From positions 1-38,303 of the IMG/VR virus record IMGVR_UViG_3300025917_000009: DNA of 38,303 nt. One strand, given 5' to 3'. Under the pieces are notes generated by a model. It ran no database searches. It saw only the letters and a list, made by a program, of their open reading frames with translations, and was not told the origin of the DNA. This DNA is from a virus. Position numbers and translations under genes: made by a program. This document shows, in pieces, positions 12,743 through 19,035 of the stretch (positions are counted from its first letter, which is position 1; each line of letters opens with the position of its first letter).

Positions 12743-13036
12743 CTACTGGCTGGCGTCGTCGGGGATGATCGGCGTGCTGTCGTATTCCACATTGACGCCG
12801 AGCTCGTCGCTCAGGTTCTTGGCGATCAGCCGAGCGTGCGGAGCTATGACGTGGTCATACCACGCCTCAGATGGTCGTTGGCGCGGCGTGTCGAGCAGTT
12901 CGCGGATCGTCTGCATCTCGGTGACGAGCGCCTCGATCCGCGCGCGCATCTCGCCTTCGTAGGCGCGTCCCATGACCTCGTCGTCGAGGTAGGCGCGGAT
13001 GTCGGTGACGGCGTCGCTGAGGGTGTCGCTGATCAT
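12743..13036 (-). CDS. 97-aa helical protein co-transcribed with the integrase
   Basis: The start at 13036 (MISDTLSD) is chosen because GGAGG precedes it; a longer GTG form would begin at 13054. The protein is acidic and mainly helical (AVTDIRAYLDDEVMGRAYEGEMRARIEALVTEMQTIRELLD), with a C-terminal PIIPDD. No family recognised. Its location between integrase and attP, in the integrase message, makes an integration-control role plausible (for example excision factor or attP-binding protein), but nothing in the sequence proves it. Confidence 0.6.
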   Translation of the reverse strand: MISDTLSDAVTDIRAYLDDEVMGRAYEGEMRARIEALVTEMQTIRELLDTPRQRPSEAWYDHVIAPHARLIAKNLSDELGVNVEYDSTPIIPDDASQ

Positions 13037-13042
13037 GTGGCC

Positions 13043-13093
13043 TCCGGGGATCACAGTGGATGGTTATCCCATGATACCACCATGATCCCCGGA
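13043..13093. promoter_or_regulatory. 11-bp inverted repeats flanking the integrase-operon start region
   Basis: TCCGGGGATCA (13043-13053) and TGATCCCCGGA (13083-13093) are perfect inverted copies 29 bases apart, enclosing a second imperfect dyad (TGGTTATC / GATACCA). This AT-richer patch lies just upstream of the integrase operon and beside the attP core. It may hold arm sites, an operator or the integrase promoter. Confidence 0.4.
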
Positions 13094-13109
13094 AACCGCC
13101 TTTTCTCCA

Positions 13110-13134
13110 TCGGGGCGCCGAGATTCGAACTCGC
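13110..13134 (-). other. attP: attP core, identical in form to a tRNA(Pro) 3' end
   Basis: Read on the - strand: GCGAGTTCGAATCTCGG then CGCCCCGA. GTTCGAATC is a perfect T-loop consensus, followed by a T-stem arm, a 7-base acceptor arm CGCCCCG and discriminator A. An acceptor stem with C1-G72 and A73 is characteristic of bacterial tRNA-Pro. No 5' half of a tRNA and no CCA follow, so this is not a tRNA gene but the shared core by which integration restores the host tRNA gene. The exact core limits cannot be set without attB. Confidence 0.7.
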
Positions 13135-13278
13135 CAACCCAGAATCGAGACCTAGCGGGGATTACCGGGTTTTGCCGCCTATTTCGGGGGTCGAGGCTCG
13201 ACGCTGGAGAGGGCCTGATCGCCGCGGTTGGAGCTTCTGTGGCTCCCATAAACCCACGATGAGACCACGGCGGCCAGT

Positions 13279-13557
13279 GTGACCGTCTACGGAGTCGTCC
13301 ACGAACGCGACAGCAGACACCGCGACCGGCCCGACGTCCGCCAAGCCCACCTCGACGGCCGTCACCGCCGCGCGCTCCAACGGATGCAAGAGCCGGCGCC
13401 GAACTGCACGCACGCCTTCCGGATCCGCTGGATGCCGCTCCTGTGGATCTGCCAGCTATGCGGCGCCGCCGTCACCGCCGAACAGGTCGACACGACACGC
13501 ACTTCCCGCGACATCAGGCGGCGCCTCCTACGCATCATGGACGGCCGAAGCGCGTGA
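13279..13557 (+). CDS. 92-aa protein with a C-terminal zinc site
   Basis: From GTG 13279 (a later start is possible, since the first 35 residues are Arg/His-rich). It contains NCTHAFRIRWMPLLWICQLCGAAV, a C-x-H ... C-x2-C zinc-ribbon-like pattern, then a basic helical tail (RDIRRRLLRIMDGR). First + strand gene after attP; it opens the second half of the early region. Unknown function. Confidence 0.5.
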   Translation: MTVYGVVHERDSRHRDRPDVRQAHLDGRHRRALQRMQEPAPNCTHAFRIRWMPLLWICQLCGAAVTAEQVDTTRTSRDIRRRLLRIMDGRSA

Positions 13558-13760
13558 CCAGCCGCCACGTCACCTGCGCCGCTTGTGGCCTGCACATCCA
13601 CGCCGCCACCCTCTACGACGCATGGCAGTTGTTCGACCATCACGTCGACACGGAGCATGGCCGCCGCTTCCCGCTCGGCGCGCACCACGTCATCAACACC
13701 GGGCTCGGCCCGATGCGGCGTGCGCGGGTGGCGCCGCTCACACCACAAGGAGGATCGTGA
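13554..13760 (+). CDS. 68-aa C2H2-like zinc-finger protein
   Basis: GTG 13554 overlaps the previous stop. CAACGLHIHA then LFDHHVDTEHGRRF gives a C-x2-C ... H-x-H-type arrangement reminiscent of classic zinc fingers. The tail is basic. It contains the AAGGAGG site for the next gene. Unknown function. Confidence 0.55.
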   Translation: MTSRHVTCAACGLHIHAATLYDAWQLFDHHVDTEHGRRFPLGAHHVINTGLGPMRRARVAPLTPQGGS

Positions 13761-13762
13761 CC

Positions 13763-14005
13763 ATGCCGACCTGTCCCTACTGCGCCACGGAGTGGCATGG
13801 CTCGCATGACTGCGCCGGCGTCTGGCAGCGCAAACCCGCGAAGCCGCCGATGCCGGAGTACGACGAGGGTTGGGAGATGCGCGGCGATGCGATCAAGCTC
13901 TGGCTCGACCTCTTCCGCCGCCAGGGCGACCTTGACGACCACATGATGTTCGGCCTGCACATCGCCGAGAAGGCGCTGGAGGCGACTCGGACGGTGCAGC
14001 GGTGA
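13763..14005 (+). CDS. 80-aa zinc-finger protein with helical C-terminus
   Basis: ATG 13763 lies nine bases after AAGGAGG; a GTG at 13757 is too close to be preferred. The N-terminus PTCPYCATEWHGSHDCAGVW holds C-x2-C, two His and a further Cys. The C-terminal half (GDAIKLWLDLFRRQGDLDDHMMFGLHIAEKALEAT) is helical. Unknown function; coupled to the next gene by a GTGA overlap. Confidence 0.58.
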   Translation: MPTCPYCATEWHGSHDCAGVWQRKPAKPPMPEYDEGWEMRGDAIKLWLDLFRRQGDLDDHMMFGLHIAEKALEATRTVQR

Positions 14006-14256
14006 ACCGCCAGACCAGCAACCGCGTTGAGGAGAGACGCTTCGCCGCGGCCGAGGCCGACGGGTGGTACCTCCAGGCGCCCAAAGGCGTCGGCCGGCGA
14101 CGCCGAAGCGGATTCGGCGCGCCCCGAAGCTATCCAAGTTGCGGATCGTGCTACCGGCCGATATCGGCGAAGTCCGGCGCATATTGCCCAGCCTGCGAAG
14201 AGTCCGGTGCTGCTGACCGGCATCGCCAGCGAGCAGCCGGGGGGATCAGGCCATGA
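14002..14256 (+). CDS. 84-aa zinc-ribbon protein with a weak start tag
   Basis: GTG 14002 gives MNRQTSNRVEERRF, close to the MPDRTTSNRAV tag of 11157. An Arg/Gly-rich basic region follows and then SCGSCYRPISAKSGAYCPACEES, a CxxC...CxxC ribbon. Probably nucleic-acid-binding; unknown function. It ends in an ATGA overlap with the HNH gene. Confidence 0.55.
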   Translation: MNRQTSNRVEERRFAAAEADGWYLQAPKGVGRRRRSGFGAPRSYPSCGSCYRPISAKSGAYCPACEESGAADRHRQRAAGGIRP

Positions 14257-14675
14257 CCGTCCTGCCCGAGGTTCTCACCCGGTATGTGGTCGAAGACCGC
14301 GGCTACCACACGCCCTGTTGGATCTGGACGGGTGCCTGCAAGCCAGAAGGCTACGCCGAGGTCAACTGGCAGCGCCGCGGCGGGGCCAACGCCCACCGCC
14401 TTGTCTATGAGCACCTGGTCGCTCCCATCCCGGATGGGTTGCAGATCGACCATCTCTGCCGCAACAGGTCATGCGTGAATCCAGACCATCTCGAGCCCGT
14501 AACCCCCGCCGAGAACACTCGACGCGGTGCAGGCACCAAGCTGGCGATGGACGACGCGATCAATATCCGGCGGCGTCATGCCGCCGGGGAAAGCCAGAGC
14601 GCGCTCGCCAGAGAGTACGGAGTCCACCCGGCGCATGTGAGCAAAATCGTGTCTGGGAAGAAGTGGCGCCCCTGA
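14253..14675 (+). CDS. HNH endonuclease with C-terminal helix-turn-helix (homing type)
   Basis: 140 aa. CWIWTGACKPEGYA, then AHRLVYEHLVAPIPDGLQIDHLCRNRSC and NPDHLEPVTPAENTRR form the HNH_3 motif: first His in AHRLVYE, the DH pair in QIDHLC, the N-P-D-H and two zinc-like cysteines. The last 40 residues (AINIRRRHAAGESQSALAREYGVHPAHVSKIVSGKKW) are a helix-turn-helix that would provide DNA specificity. Free-standing enzymes of this kind are mobile homing endonucleases. It is embedded without disturbing the coupled operon. Confidence 0.85.
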   Translation: MTVLPEVLTRYVVEDRGYHTPCWIWTGACKPEGYAEVNWQRRGGANAHRLVYEHLVAPIPDGLQIDHLCRNRSCVNPDHLEPVTPAENTRRGAGTKLAMDDAINIRRRHAAGESQSALAREYGVHPAHVSKIVSGKKWRP

Positions 14676-14854
14676 TGGGCGACAAGGGCTTCCATCTGTC
14701 TAGCAAGACCATTTGCCCGGTTTGCCAGAAGCCGATCCGGCGCACCAAGAGCGACTCGTACAGCTGCGCCGCGTGGCTCGACTTCCAACCCGCCCACATC
14801 CGCTGCGCCGCCGCCACGCAACCCCGCGAAATGGCCGCAGGAGGCGCCGAATGA
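14675..14854 (+). CDS. 59-aa zinc-ribbon protein
   Basis: ATG 14675 in a TGATG overlap. Contains CPVCQKPIRRTKSDSYSCAAW and AHIRCAAA: a C-x2-C knuckle with later Cys/His, the usual pattern of the small proteins here. It ends at the ATG of the Ntn-hydrolase gene, with GGAGG close upstream of that start. Confidence 0.55.
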   Translation: MGDKGFHLSSKTICPVCQKPIRRTKSDSYSCAAWLDFQPAHIRCAAATQPREMAAGGAE

Positions 14855-15408
14855 CCTGCATCGTCGGGATCGCCACCAAGACCGGCACCCTCATCGCTGG
14901 AGACAGCCTCGCGTCGAACTGGTACACCCAGACGCGGCGCACAGACCGGAAGGTGTTCAAGCTCGGCGACCACGTCGCCGTCGGCTTCACCAGCAGTTAC
15001 CGGATGGGGCAGATCATCCGCTACCACGTCACCGCGCCGAGCCTGCGCGACGCGGAAGGCGAGTGGATCGACGCCTTTGAGTACGCCGTCAAGTACCTGA
15101 TCCCCGAGGTGCGCACGCGGCTCAAGGAACACGGGTTCACGAAGGTCGAGAACAGCGTCGAAGAGGGCGGCCGGTTCGTGCTCGGGATCCGCGACCGCGT
15201 ATTCATCGTCGACAGCGACTTCCAGGTCGGCGAGTCGACCGACGGGTACGTCGCCGCCGGCAGCGGCGAAGAGGTCGCACTCGGCGTCCTCTACCACACC
15301 CGCGCCGAGAAGGACTCCGCGGCGGAACGGGCCGAGGCGGCGATCAGAGCCGCCGAGTACCACAGCCGCGGCGTCGGCGGCCCGATCGAAACCGAGGAGA
15401 CCACATGA
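14851..15408 (+). CDS. proteasome-beta/HslV-like Ntn hydrolase fold protein
   Basis: 185 aa. MTCIVGIATKTGTLIAGDSLAS matches the beginning of proteasome beta and HslV subunits, where Thr exposed after Met removal is the nucleophile (T2 here, with C3 next). Then TDRKVFKLGDHVAVGFTSSYRM (the K in the position of the catalytic Lys33 region), GRFVLGIRDRVFIVDSDFQVGE and GYVAAGSGEEVALGVLYHTR complete the fold, ending with AAERAEAAIRAAEYHSRGVGGP. Proteins of this type occur in some phages with unknown targets. It could degrade a host protein or be an inactive relative. No ATPase partner is visible. Confidence 0.75.
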   Translation: MTCIVGIATKTGTLIAGDSLASNWYTQTRRTDRKVFKLGDHVAVGFTSSYRMGQIIRYHVTAPSLRDAEGEWIDAFEYAVKYLIPEVRTRLKEHGFTKVENSVEEGGRFVLGIRDRVFIVDSDFQVGESTDGYVAAGSGEEVALGVLYHTRAEKDSAAERAEAAIRAAEYHSRGVGGPIETEETT

Positions 15409-15572
15409 CGCTCCCCAACCGACCACCACCACCGCTCCCCCCGCCGAGTCGCATCCCACACGTCTACTACGCCGGGTGGGGCCACTACTGGACAGCGACG
15501 CCTGGCACACCCGAAGCCAAAGGGCCGCCAGGCAGCCTCCGCCGATGGTGGGCACGAAAGCGAGCCGCGTGA
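15405..15572 (+). CDS. 55-aa proline-rich protein
   Basis: ATG 15405 overlaps the Ntn-hydrolase stop. Starts with a polyproline stretch (NRPPPPLPPPSRIPH), then VYYAGWGHYWTATPGTP and a basic Trp-rich end (SLRRWWARKRAA). It may bind nucleic acid or a membrane surface. Unknown function; accepted because of coupling on both sides. Confidence 0.45.
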   Translation: MTLPNRPPPPLPPPSRIPHVYYAGWGHYWTATPGTPEAKGPPGSLRRWWARKRAA

Positions 15573-15712
15573 CCGGCATCATCGTCCAGGTCTACTGCCC
15601 CGCCTGTCGCTGCCACGTCCTCGCCGAAGTCCGCCCCGCCAGCACCGCGCGTCGCTGCGCTTGTCCTTGGTGTGACCACCAACTCCGCGTCCCCCAGGAG
15701 AAGGCGGCGTGA
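15569..15712 (+). CDS. 47-aa zinc-ribbon protein
   Basis: GTG 15569 (GTGA overlap). Contains YCPACRCHVLAEV and RRCACPWCDHQLRV: two CxxC pairs about 20 residues apart form a classic zinc ribbon like those of small transcription or RNA-binding proteins. Ends by overlapping the next GTG. Confidence 0.58.
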   Translation: MTGIIVQVYCPACRCHVLAEVRPASTARRCACPWCDHQLRVPQEKAA

Positions 15713-15858
15713 CGGCTCGTGACCAGATCCATCTCCTCCAACGCCCCACCTGTCCATGCGGCGGCCTCGCCGAACGCAACGGCCGCGGCGACGGATACCG
15801 CACCCATTGCGCCCGCTGCCGCAAACACGCCCAAAAAACACGCCATGCCGCTGCCTGA
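15709..15858 (+). CDS. 49-aa zinc-binding basic protein
   Basis: GTG 15709. RPTCPCGGLAERNGRGDGYRTHCARCRKHAQK carries C-x-C and C-x2-C pairs and a strongly basic tail. Likely nucleic-acid binding. Its 3' end overlaps the following gene by 14 bases. Confidence 0.55.
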   Translation: MTARDQIHLLQRPTCPCGGLAERNGRGDGYRTHCARCRKHAQKTRHAAA

Positions 15859-15982
15859 CACTCAGCTTCAACTAGACCTCGAGGGTAGCCACCACGATGC
15901 GACGACCGCGTTCCGCGAATGGCTCAAAGCCCAACCACCCACCCACTGGACAGAGGAGCCCGAAGACGATGAGCATCGTTGA
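15845..15982 (+). CDS. 45-aa acidic protein
   Basis: ATG 15845: MPLPDTQLQLDLEGSHHD, TAFREWLKAQPPTHWTEEPEDDEHR. An N-terminal QLQLDL segment resembles short beta-clamp-binding peptides (QxxL[DS]LF-like), but the match is partial. Unknown function; overlaps both neighbours. Confidence 0.42.
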   Translation: MPLPDTQLQLDLEGSHHDATTAFREWLKAQPPTHWTEEPEDDEHR

Positions 15983-16748
15983 ACTCGTCCACACGCGCAC
16001 CCTCGACGAACTCGCCGACGCTGCGCGGTCCGAATATGCCGCGCTCCACACGGCAGCCGTATCGACCCTCGACCACGGGTTCCGGCTCGGCGAGATCCTT
16101 TGCGAAGCGCACGCCCAACTCGCAGCCGAGGAGTCATGGCGCAGGTGGTTGAAAGAAAACCTCGGCCACACCATCGGCTGGTCGTACCAGTTCGAACGGT
16201 TCGCCTTACTGCGCGACACTCTCCCCCCCGAGGTATTCGAGCCGTTCACGGACAGCCGCGGGTACACGCATCAGCCCTCCTTGACCCGAGCGTTCTCATA
16301 TCTCCGCGGCCTTCCGCCAGTGCGCGAGTTCGTGGGGACAGAGCGGCGCCCCGCAGAGATGAAGGATGAAGCGCGCCGTCTCGTCGCCGCCGGCGCCAGT
16401 CAGCGAGAAGCCGCGCGGATCCTGGGGACGACACAGACGAGCGTCGCCTACTGGGTAAACCCGGAAGCAGCCCGACGGGCCAAGGCTCGCCACAAGGCTG
16501 CTTACCGCGAGCGCGTCGCCGCTCGCCGAGCTCTGCAACGCGAGCGCGAAGCCGCCGCCATCAAGGCCAGCGGCGCCGACATCGCAGAGGTGTACTCGCT
16601 CACCAGGCGCAGCCTCCGCACCCTCGAACAGATGCTCGACAAGGCCGAGGACTCGCCGCGCTACCGCCGCAAGCTGAACGCGCTTATCACCGACCTACAC
16701 CGCGTCGAGGAATCCGTCGTCGCGATCCTGAAGGACGCCGACCGATGA
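15969..16748 (+). CDS. DUF3102-like/HTH DNA-binding protein
   Basis: 259 aa. Residues 30-85 (STLDHGFRLGEILCEAHAQL ... WRRWLKENLGHTIGWSYQFERFALL) resemble the DUF3102 region seen in phage and plasmid proteins. A helix-turn-helix follows at about residues 135-165 (AAGASQREAARILGTTQTSVAYWV). Next comes a long basic coiled-coil-like helix (RAKARHKAAYRERVAARRALQREREAA) and a helical end. It probably binds DNA and regulates or assists replication, since it lies directly before the replication ATPase. Confidence 0.62.
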   Translation: MSIVELVHTRTLDELADAARSEYAALHTAAVSTLDHGFRLGEILCEAHAQLAAEESWRRWLKENLGHTIGWSYQFERFALLRDTLPPEVFEPFTDSRGYTHQPSLTRAFSYLRGLPPVREFVGTERRPAEMKDEARRLVAAGASQREAARILGTTQTSVAYWVNPEAARRAKARHKAAYRERVAARRALQREREAAAIKASGADIAEVYSLTRRSLRTLEQMLDKAEDSPRYRRKLNALITDLHRVEESVVAILKDADR

Positions 16749-16780
16749 GCGACCTCGACCCAAGCTGCGATGGATCGTAA
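16745..16780 (+). CDS. 11-codon micro-frame between two genes
   Basis: ATG 16745 (ATGA overlap) to TAA 16780: MSDLDPSCDGS. A second micro-frame (MPDE) starts at 16795. Both begin like the neighbouring gene (MSD at 16802), and the three starts may be remnants of duplication or upstream frames that tune translation. Weak support as a gene. Confidence 0.2.
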   Translation: MSDLDPSCDGS

Positions 16781-16801
16781 CCGGGGAAGGGCCGATGCCC
16801 G

Positions 16802-17038
16802 ATGAGTGACGCGCTGCTCAACCACCTCTCAAGCGGGGGTTTGGCCGCGACCGAACACCGGCCGTGGCCCCAAGCCCTCCGCAGCCGCCTAACAGCCGCC
16901 ATCGAAGCCGTCCAATGCCTCGACATCCACGACGCGCTCGCCCTCCTCGAAGACCTCGCCGGTGACCTCGCCGCGCTCGACCACGCCTACGAATCCACGA
17001 GCGCCGAAGCGGCATACCAGCGGTGGAAGGCGTCGTGA
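16802..17038 (+). CDS. 78-aa helical protein
   Basis: ATG 16802, with GGGGAAGGG about 18 bases upstream. Sequence MSDALLNHLSSGG, RPWPQALRSRLTAAIEAVQCLDIHDALALLEDLAGDLAALDHAYE is helical, acidic and without zinc motifs. It could be an accessory of the replication ATPase that follows with a GTGA overlap. No family recognised. Confidence 0.55.
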   Translation: MSDALLNHLSSGGLAATEHRPWPQALRSRLTAAIEAVQCLDIHDALALLEDLAGDLAALDHAYESTSAEAAYQRWKAS

Positions 17039-18657
17039 CCAGCGTCCAACTCCCCCCGAGCGGGCTCCTACGCGCTTGGGTCGACACGTTCGAGCCGATG
17101 ACCGAGGCGCCCGCCGAAGCGCAACTCGCGACGGGCATCGCGATCGTCAGCGCAGGCGTCGGCTGGAAAGCACCGATCCGATGGGGCACCTCGTCTGAGC
17201 CGTGCACCATCAGCTCGATCCTGGAAGGCGGCAGCGCGATGGGCCGCAAGACAACGACGATGAACGGCGGCCGCGCGATCGTCCACGAGGCCACCGGAGA
17301 CATCCCCCCAGAGCATCGCGGCCTGTTCGCGCACATGCTCGGCCACACCAGCGACGTCGGCCTGCTCGAACTCGTCGCCCCTAAAGACAAGGAAGAGGCC
17401 GAGCGTTGGGAATCCACACCGCCGCCCGGCCACGTCCTCAACTGGGACGAGATGGGCGGCATCCTCGGCGACCCAGGCGTCGCCCGGAAAGGCGGAGACT
17501 GGCACGGCCGCACGCGCACCACCATGATGAGCCTCGCCAACGGCCGGCACGGCGGCATCAAGACGGGCGCCAAGAAGTTCCCGTCGGCCAGGTGCGCCGT
17601 CGCGATCGTCGGCACCATGACGCGAGTCGAGCTCGAACAACGAGTCGACACCGGCCTGCTCCGCGACGGGTTCCTCGGCCGGTTCATGCTCATCCCCCAC
17701 AACGGCCGCGCCCGCCTCCTCAGCCAGCCGCCCGCATGGACGCCCGCCCAGGTCGAAGCGAAACAGTCGATCGTCCAATGGGTACGAATGCTCAGCGAGC
17801 GCCGCGAACCGTTCGGCGACGCATTCTCGCTCTTCACGCCGGCCGCGCTCGAGGAACGCAAGCGGTGGTACATCGAAACGACACGCCGTCTCGACCGCGA
17901 AGCCGACCGAGACCCGACAGACGCCACCCGCGCCGCCGTAGAAGCGTTCGCGCGACTCCAAACGACACAGGTAAAGCTCGCCGTCTGCGCCGCCGTCAGC
18001 GACATGCCGACCTCGAAACTCGCCACCGGCACGCCCATCGTCACGCTCGAACATGCGCAGTGGGCGCAGAGCGTCATCGACACCAGTTTCCAGGAAGTCG
18101 TCGAACTCGCGCGCGGCGGCGGCCAGAACCCGGAAGATGAATACCGCGGCCACGTCGTCGCATACCTCGCGACACGCGGCAAGGTGCCACGCAAGGAACT
18201 TCTGCACAACTGCACCTTCAAGCAGATCTCGGCGCACCGAAGATGGAGCATCATCCGCGACCTGCATGAGGACGGGACGCTGGCCGTCGAGCTCGAGCAG
18301 ACCAGCGGCCGACCCCGCCAGGTCATCGCCGTGACCAGAGATACGGACGCTTACGACCGTCCACCAGAGCCAGAAACGGCGACTAACGGACGTTCCCCAA
18401 CCATCCACGAGACCCGAAATCCGAACGGCCATAAGCCAGATCCAGCGTCCGTACCAACGTCCGAAAGTCGAGACGCGTCTGAGTCCTATACACGTATTCC
18501 CCCCCTTACGGGAGTTACGACACATACGGACATACACAGAGACGACCCCGAAAACAGCCCTCAGATAGACACACCGCCGTCCGTAACGTCCGAAACGCCC
18601 GTAAGCCCCCCAGAACCCGACCCCTACATCCTCCCCAACGACGACATCCCCTTCTAA
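17035..18657 (+). CDS. DUF3987-like replication ATPase with SSB-type C-terminal tip
   Basis: 540 aa from GTG 17035 (GTGA overlap). A P-loop-like segment is at residues 65-74 (GGSAMGRKTT), NWDEMGGIL at about 137 looks like Walker B, and VELEQRVDTGLLRDGFLGRFM resembles the DUF3987 helicase/primase-associated family. A winged-helix-like region occupies about 365-435 (YRGHVVAYLATRGKVPRKELL ... IIRDLHEDGTL). From about residue 436 the chain is Pro/Ser/Thr/Asp-rich and disordered and ends NDDIPF. That matches the acidic tip of bacterial SSB, through which SSB recruits replication and repair proteins. The DNA of this tail carries repeated GTCCG motifs. It is the only replication protein recognised, probably the initiator/helicase. 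ATPase identity is by pattern; the tip is read directly. Confidence 0.7.
   Translation: MTSVQLPPSGLLRAWVDTFEPMTEAPAEAQLATGIAIVSAGVGWKAPIRWGTSSEPCTISSILEGGSAMGRKTTTMNGGRAIVHEATGDIPPEHRGLFAHMLGHTSDVGLLELVAPKDKEEAERWESTPPPGHVLNWDEMGGILGDPGVARKGGDWHGRTRTTMMSLANGRHGGIKTGAKKFPSARCAVAIVGTMTRVELEQRVDTGLLRDGFLGRFMLIPHNGRARLLSQPPAWTPAQVEAKQSIVQWVRMLSERREPFGDAFSLFTPAALEERKRWYIETTRRLDREADRDPTDATRAAVEAFARLQTTQVKLAVCAAVSDMPTSKLATGTPIVTLEHAQWAQSVIDTSFQEVVELARGGGQNPEDEYRGHVVAYLATRGKVPRKELLHNCTFKQISAHRRWSIIRDLHEDGTLAVELEQTSGRPRQVIAVTRDTDAYDRPPEPETATNGRSPTIHETRNPNGHKPDPASVPTSESRDASESYTRIPPLTGVTTHTDIHRDDPENSPQIDTPPSVTSETPVSPPEPDPYILPNDDIPF
18340..18605. other. candidate replication origin with iteron-like repeats inside the ATPase gene
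   Basis: Repeats in both orientations: TACGGAC at 18342 and 18525; GTCCGTA at 18447 and 18579; AACGTCCGAAA at 18456 and 18585; AACGGACGTT at 18385; ACCGTCC at 18356. The pair GTCCGTA + AACGTCCGAAA occurs twice, with a gap of two bases at 18447-18466 and a one-base overlap at 18579-18595. The segment is less GC-rich than its surroundings and includes short AT-containing stretches (CCTATACACGTATTCC). Arrangement inside the replication gene resembles the lambda O gene origin. Confidence 0.5.
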
Positions 18658-19035
18658 ATGCCCGACTTCCGCCGCCAACGAGACACCGCCAGAGCCGAAC
18701 GAGACGAAGCTCTCCAACAACTCGAAGACCTCCGAGCCATCACCGGCTGGATCGAACCCGCCTACGCCAAAGCACTCCGCGACCACGCCGAACTCGCACC
18801 CAACGCCATCCGCCGCATCTCCGCCGGCGTCAACGGCATCCCCGAATCACGACCACCCAGCTACGACGCCCGCGCCTACAACGACCTCCGCCGCCAAAAA
18901 GAGTTCCAACGCCGCCAAGCCGAATACCTACGCCGCCGCCTCCGCCACCTCGTCGACGGCGACCACGACCCCGACGACGGAGCCACCGAAATGCCCACCC
19001 GTGCGCAACCCCGGGGGGAAAAAAGAACCGCATGA
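18658..19035 (+). CDS. 125-aa coiled-coil protein
   Basis: Starts at ATG 18658 directly after the ATPase stop. N-terminal helix RRQRDTARAERDEALQQLEDL, a short ITGWIEPAYAKALRDH core, then a second Arg-rich helix (YNDLRRQKEFQRRQAEYLRRRLRHLVDG). A role as small terminase or replication accessory is possible from position, but no HTH is seen. Unknown function. Confidence 0.55.
   Translation: MPDFRRQRDTARAERDEALQQLEDLRAITGWIEPAYAKALRDHAELAPNAIRRISAGVNGIPESRPPSYDARAYNDLRRQKEFQRRQAEYLRRRLRHLVDGDHDPDDGATEMPTRAQPRGEKRTA

Noticed and set aside
13085-13180. tRNA gene
   Set aside because: Only the T-arm and 3' acceptor arm are present; D-arm, anticodon arm and 5' acceptor arm cannot be placed. It is read as attP instead.
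11459-13282. 607-codon + strand open frame across the integrase
   Set aside because: It is antisense to a complete tyrosine recombinase with all catalytic residues; the translation is Arg/Val/Asp-rich with no domain, typical of a GC-rich shadow frame.
14560-15582. 340-codon - strand open frame over the Ntn-hydrolase gene
   Set aside because: It lies opposite a convincing coupled + strand gene run; low-complexity Ala/Gly/Val/Asp content and no start signal.
16818-18786. Two long - strand open frames opposite the replication ATPase
   Set aside because: Both are biased shadow frames; the + strand protein shows a P-loop, winged helix and SSB-type tip.
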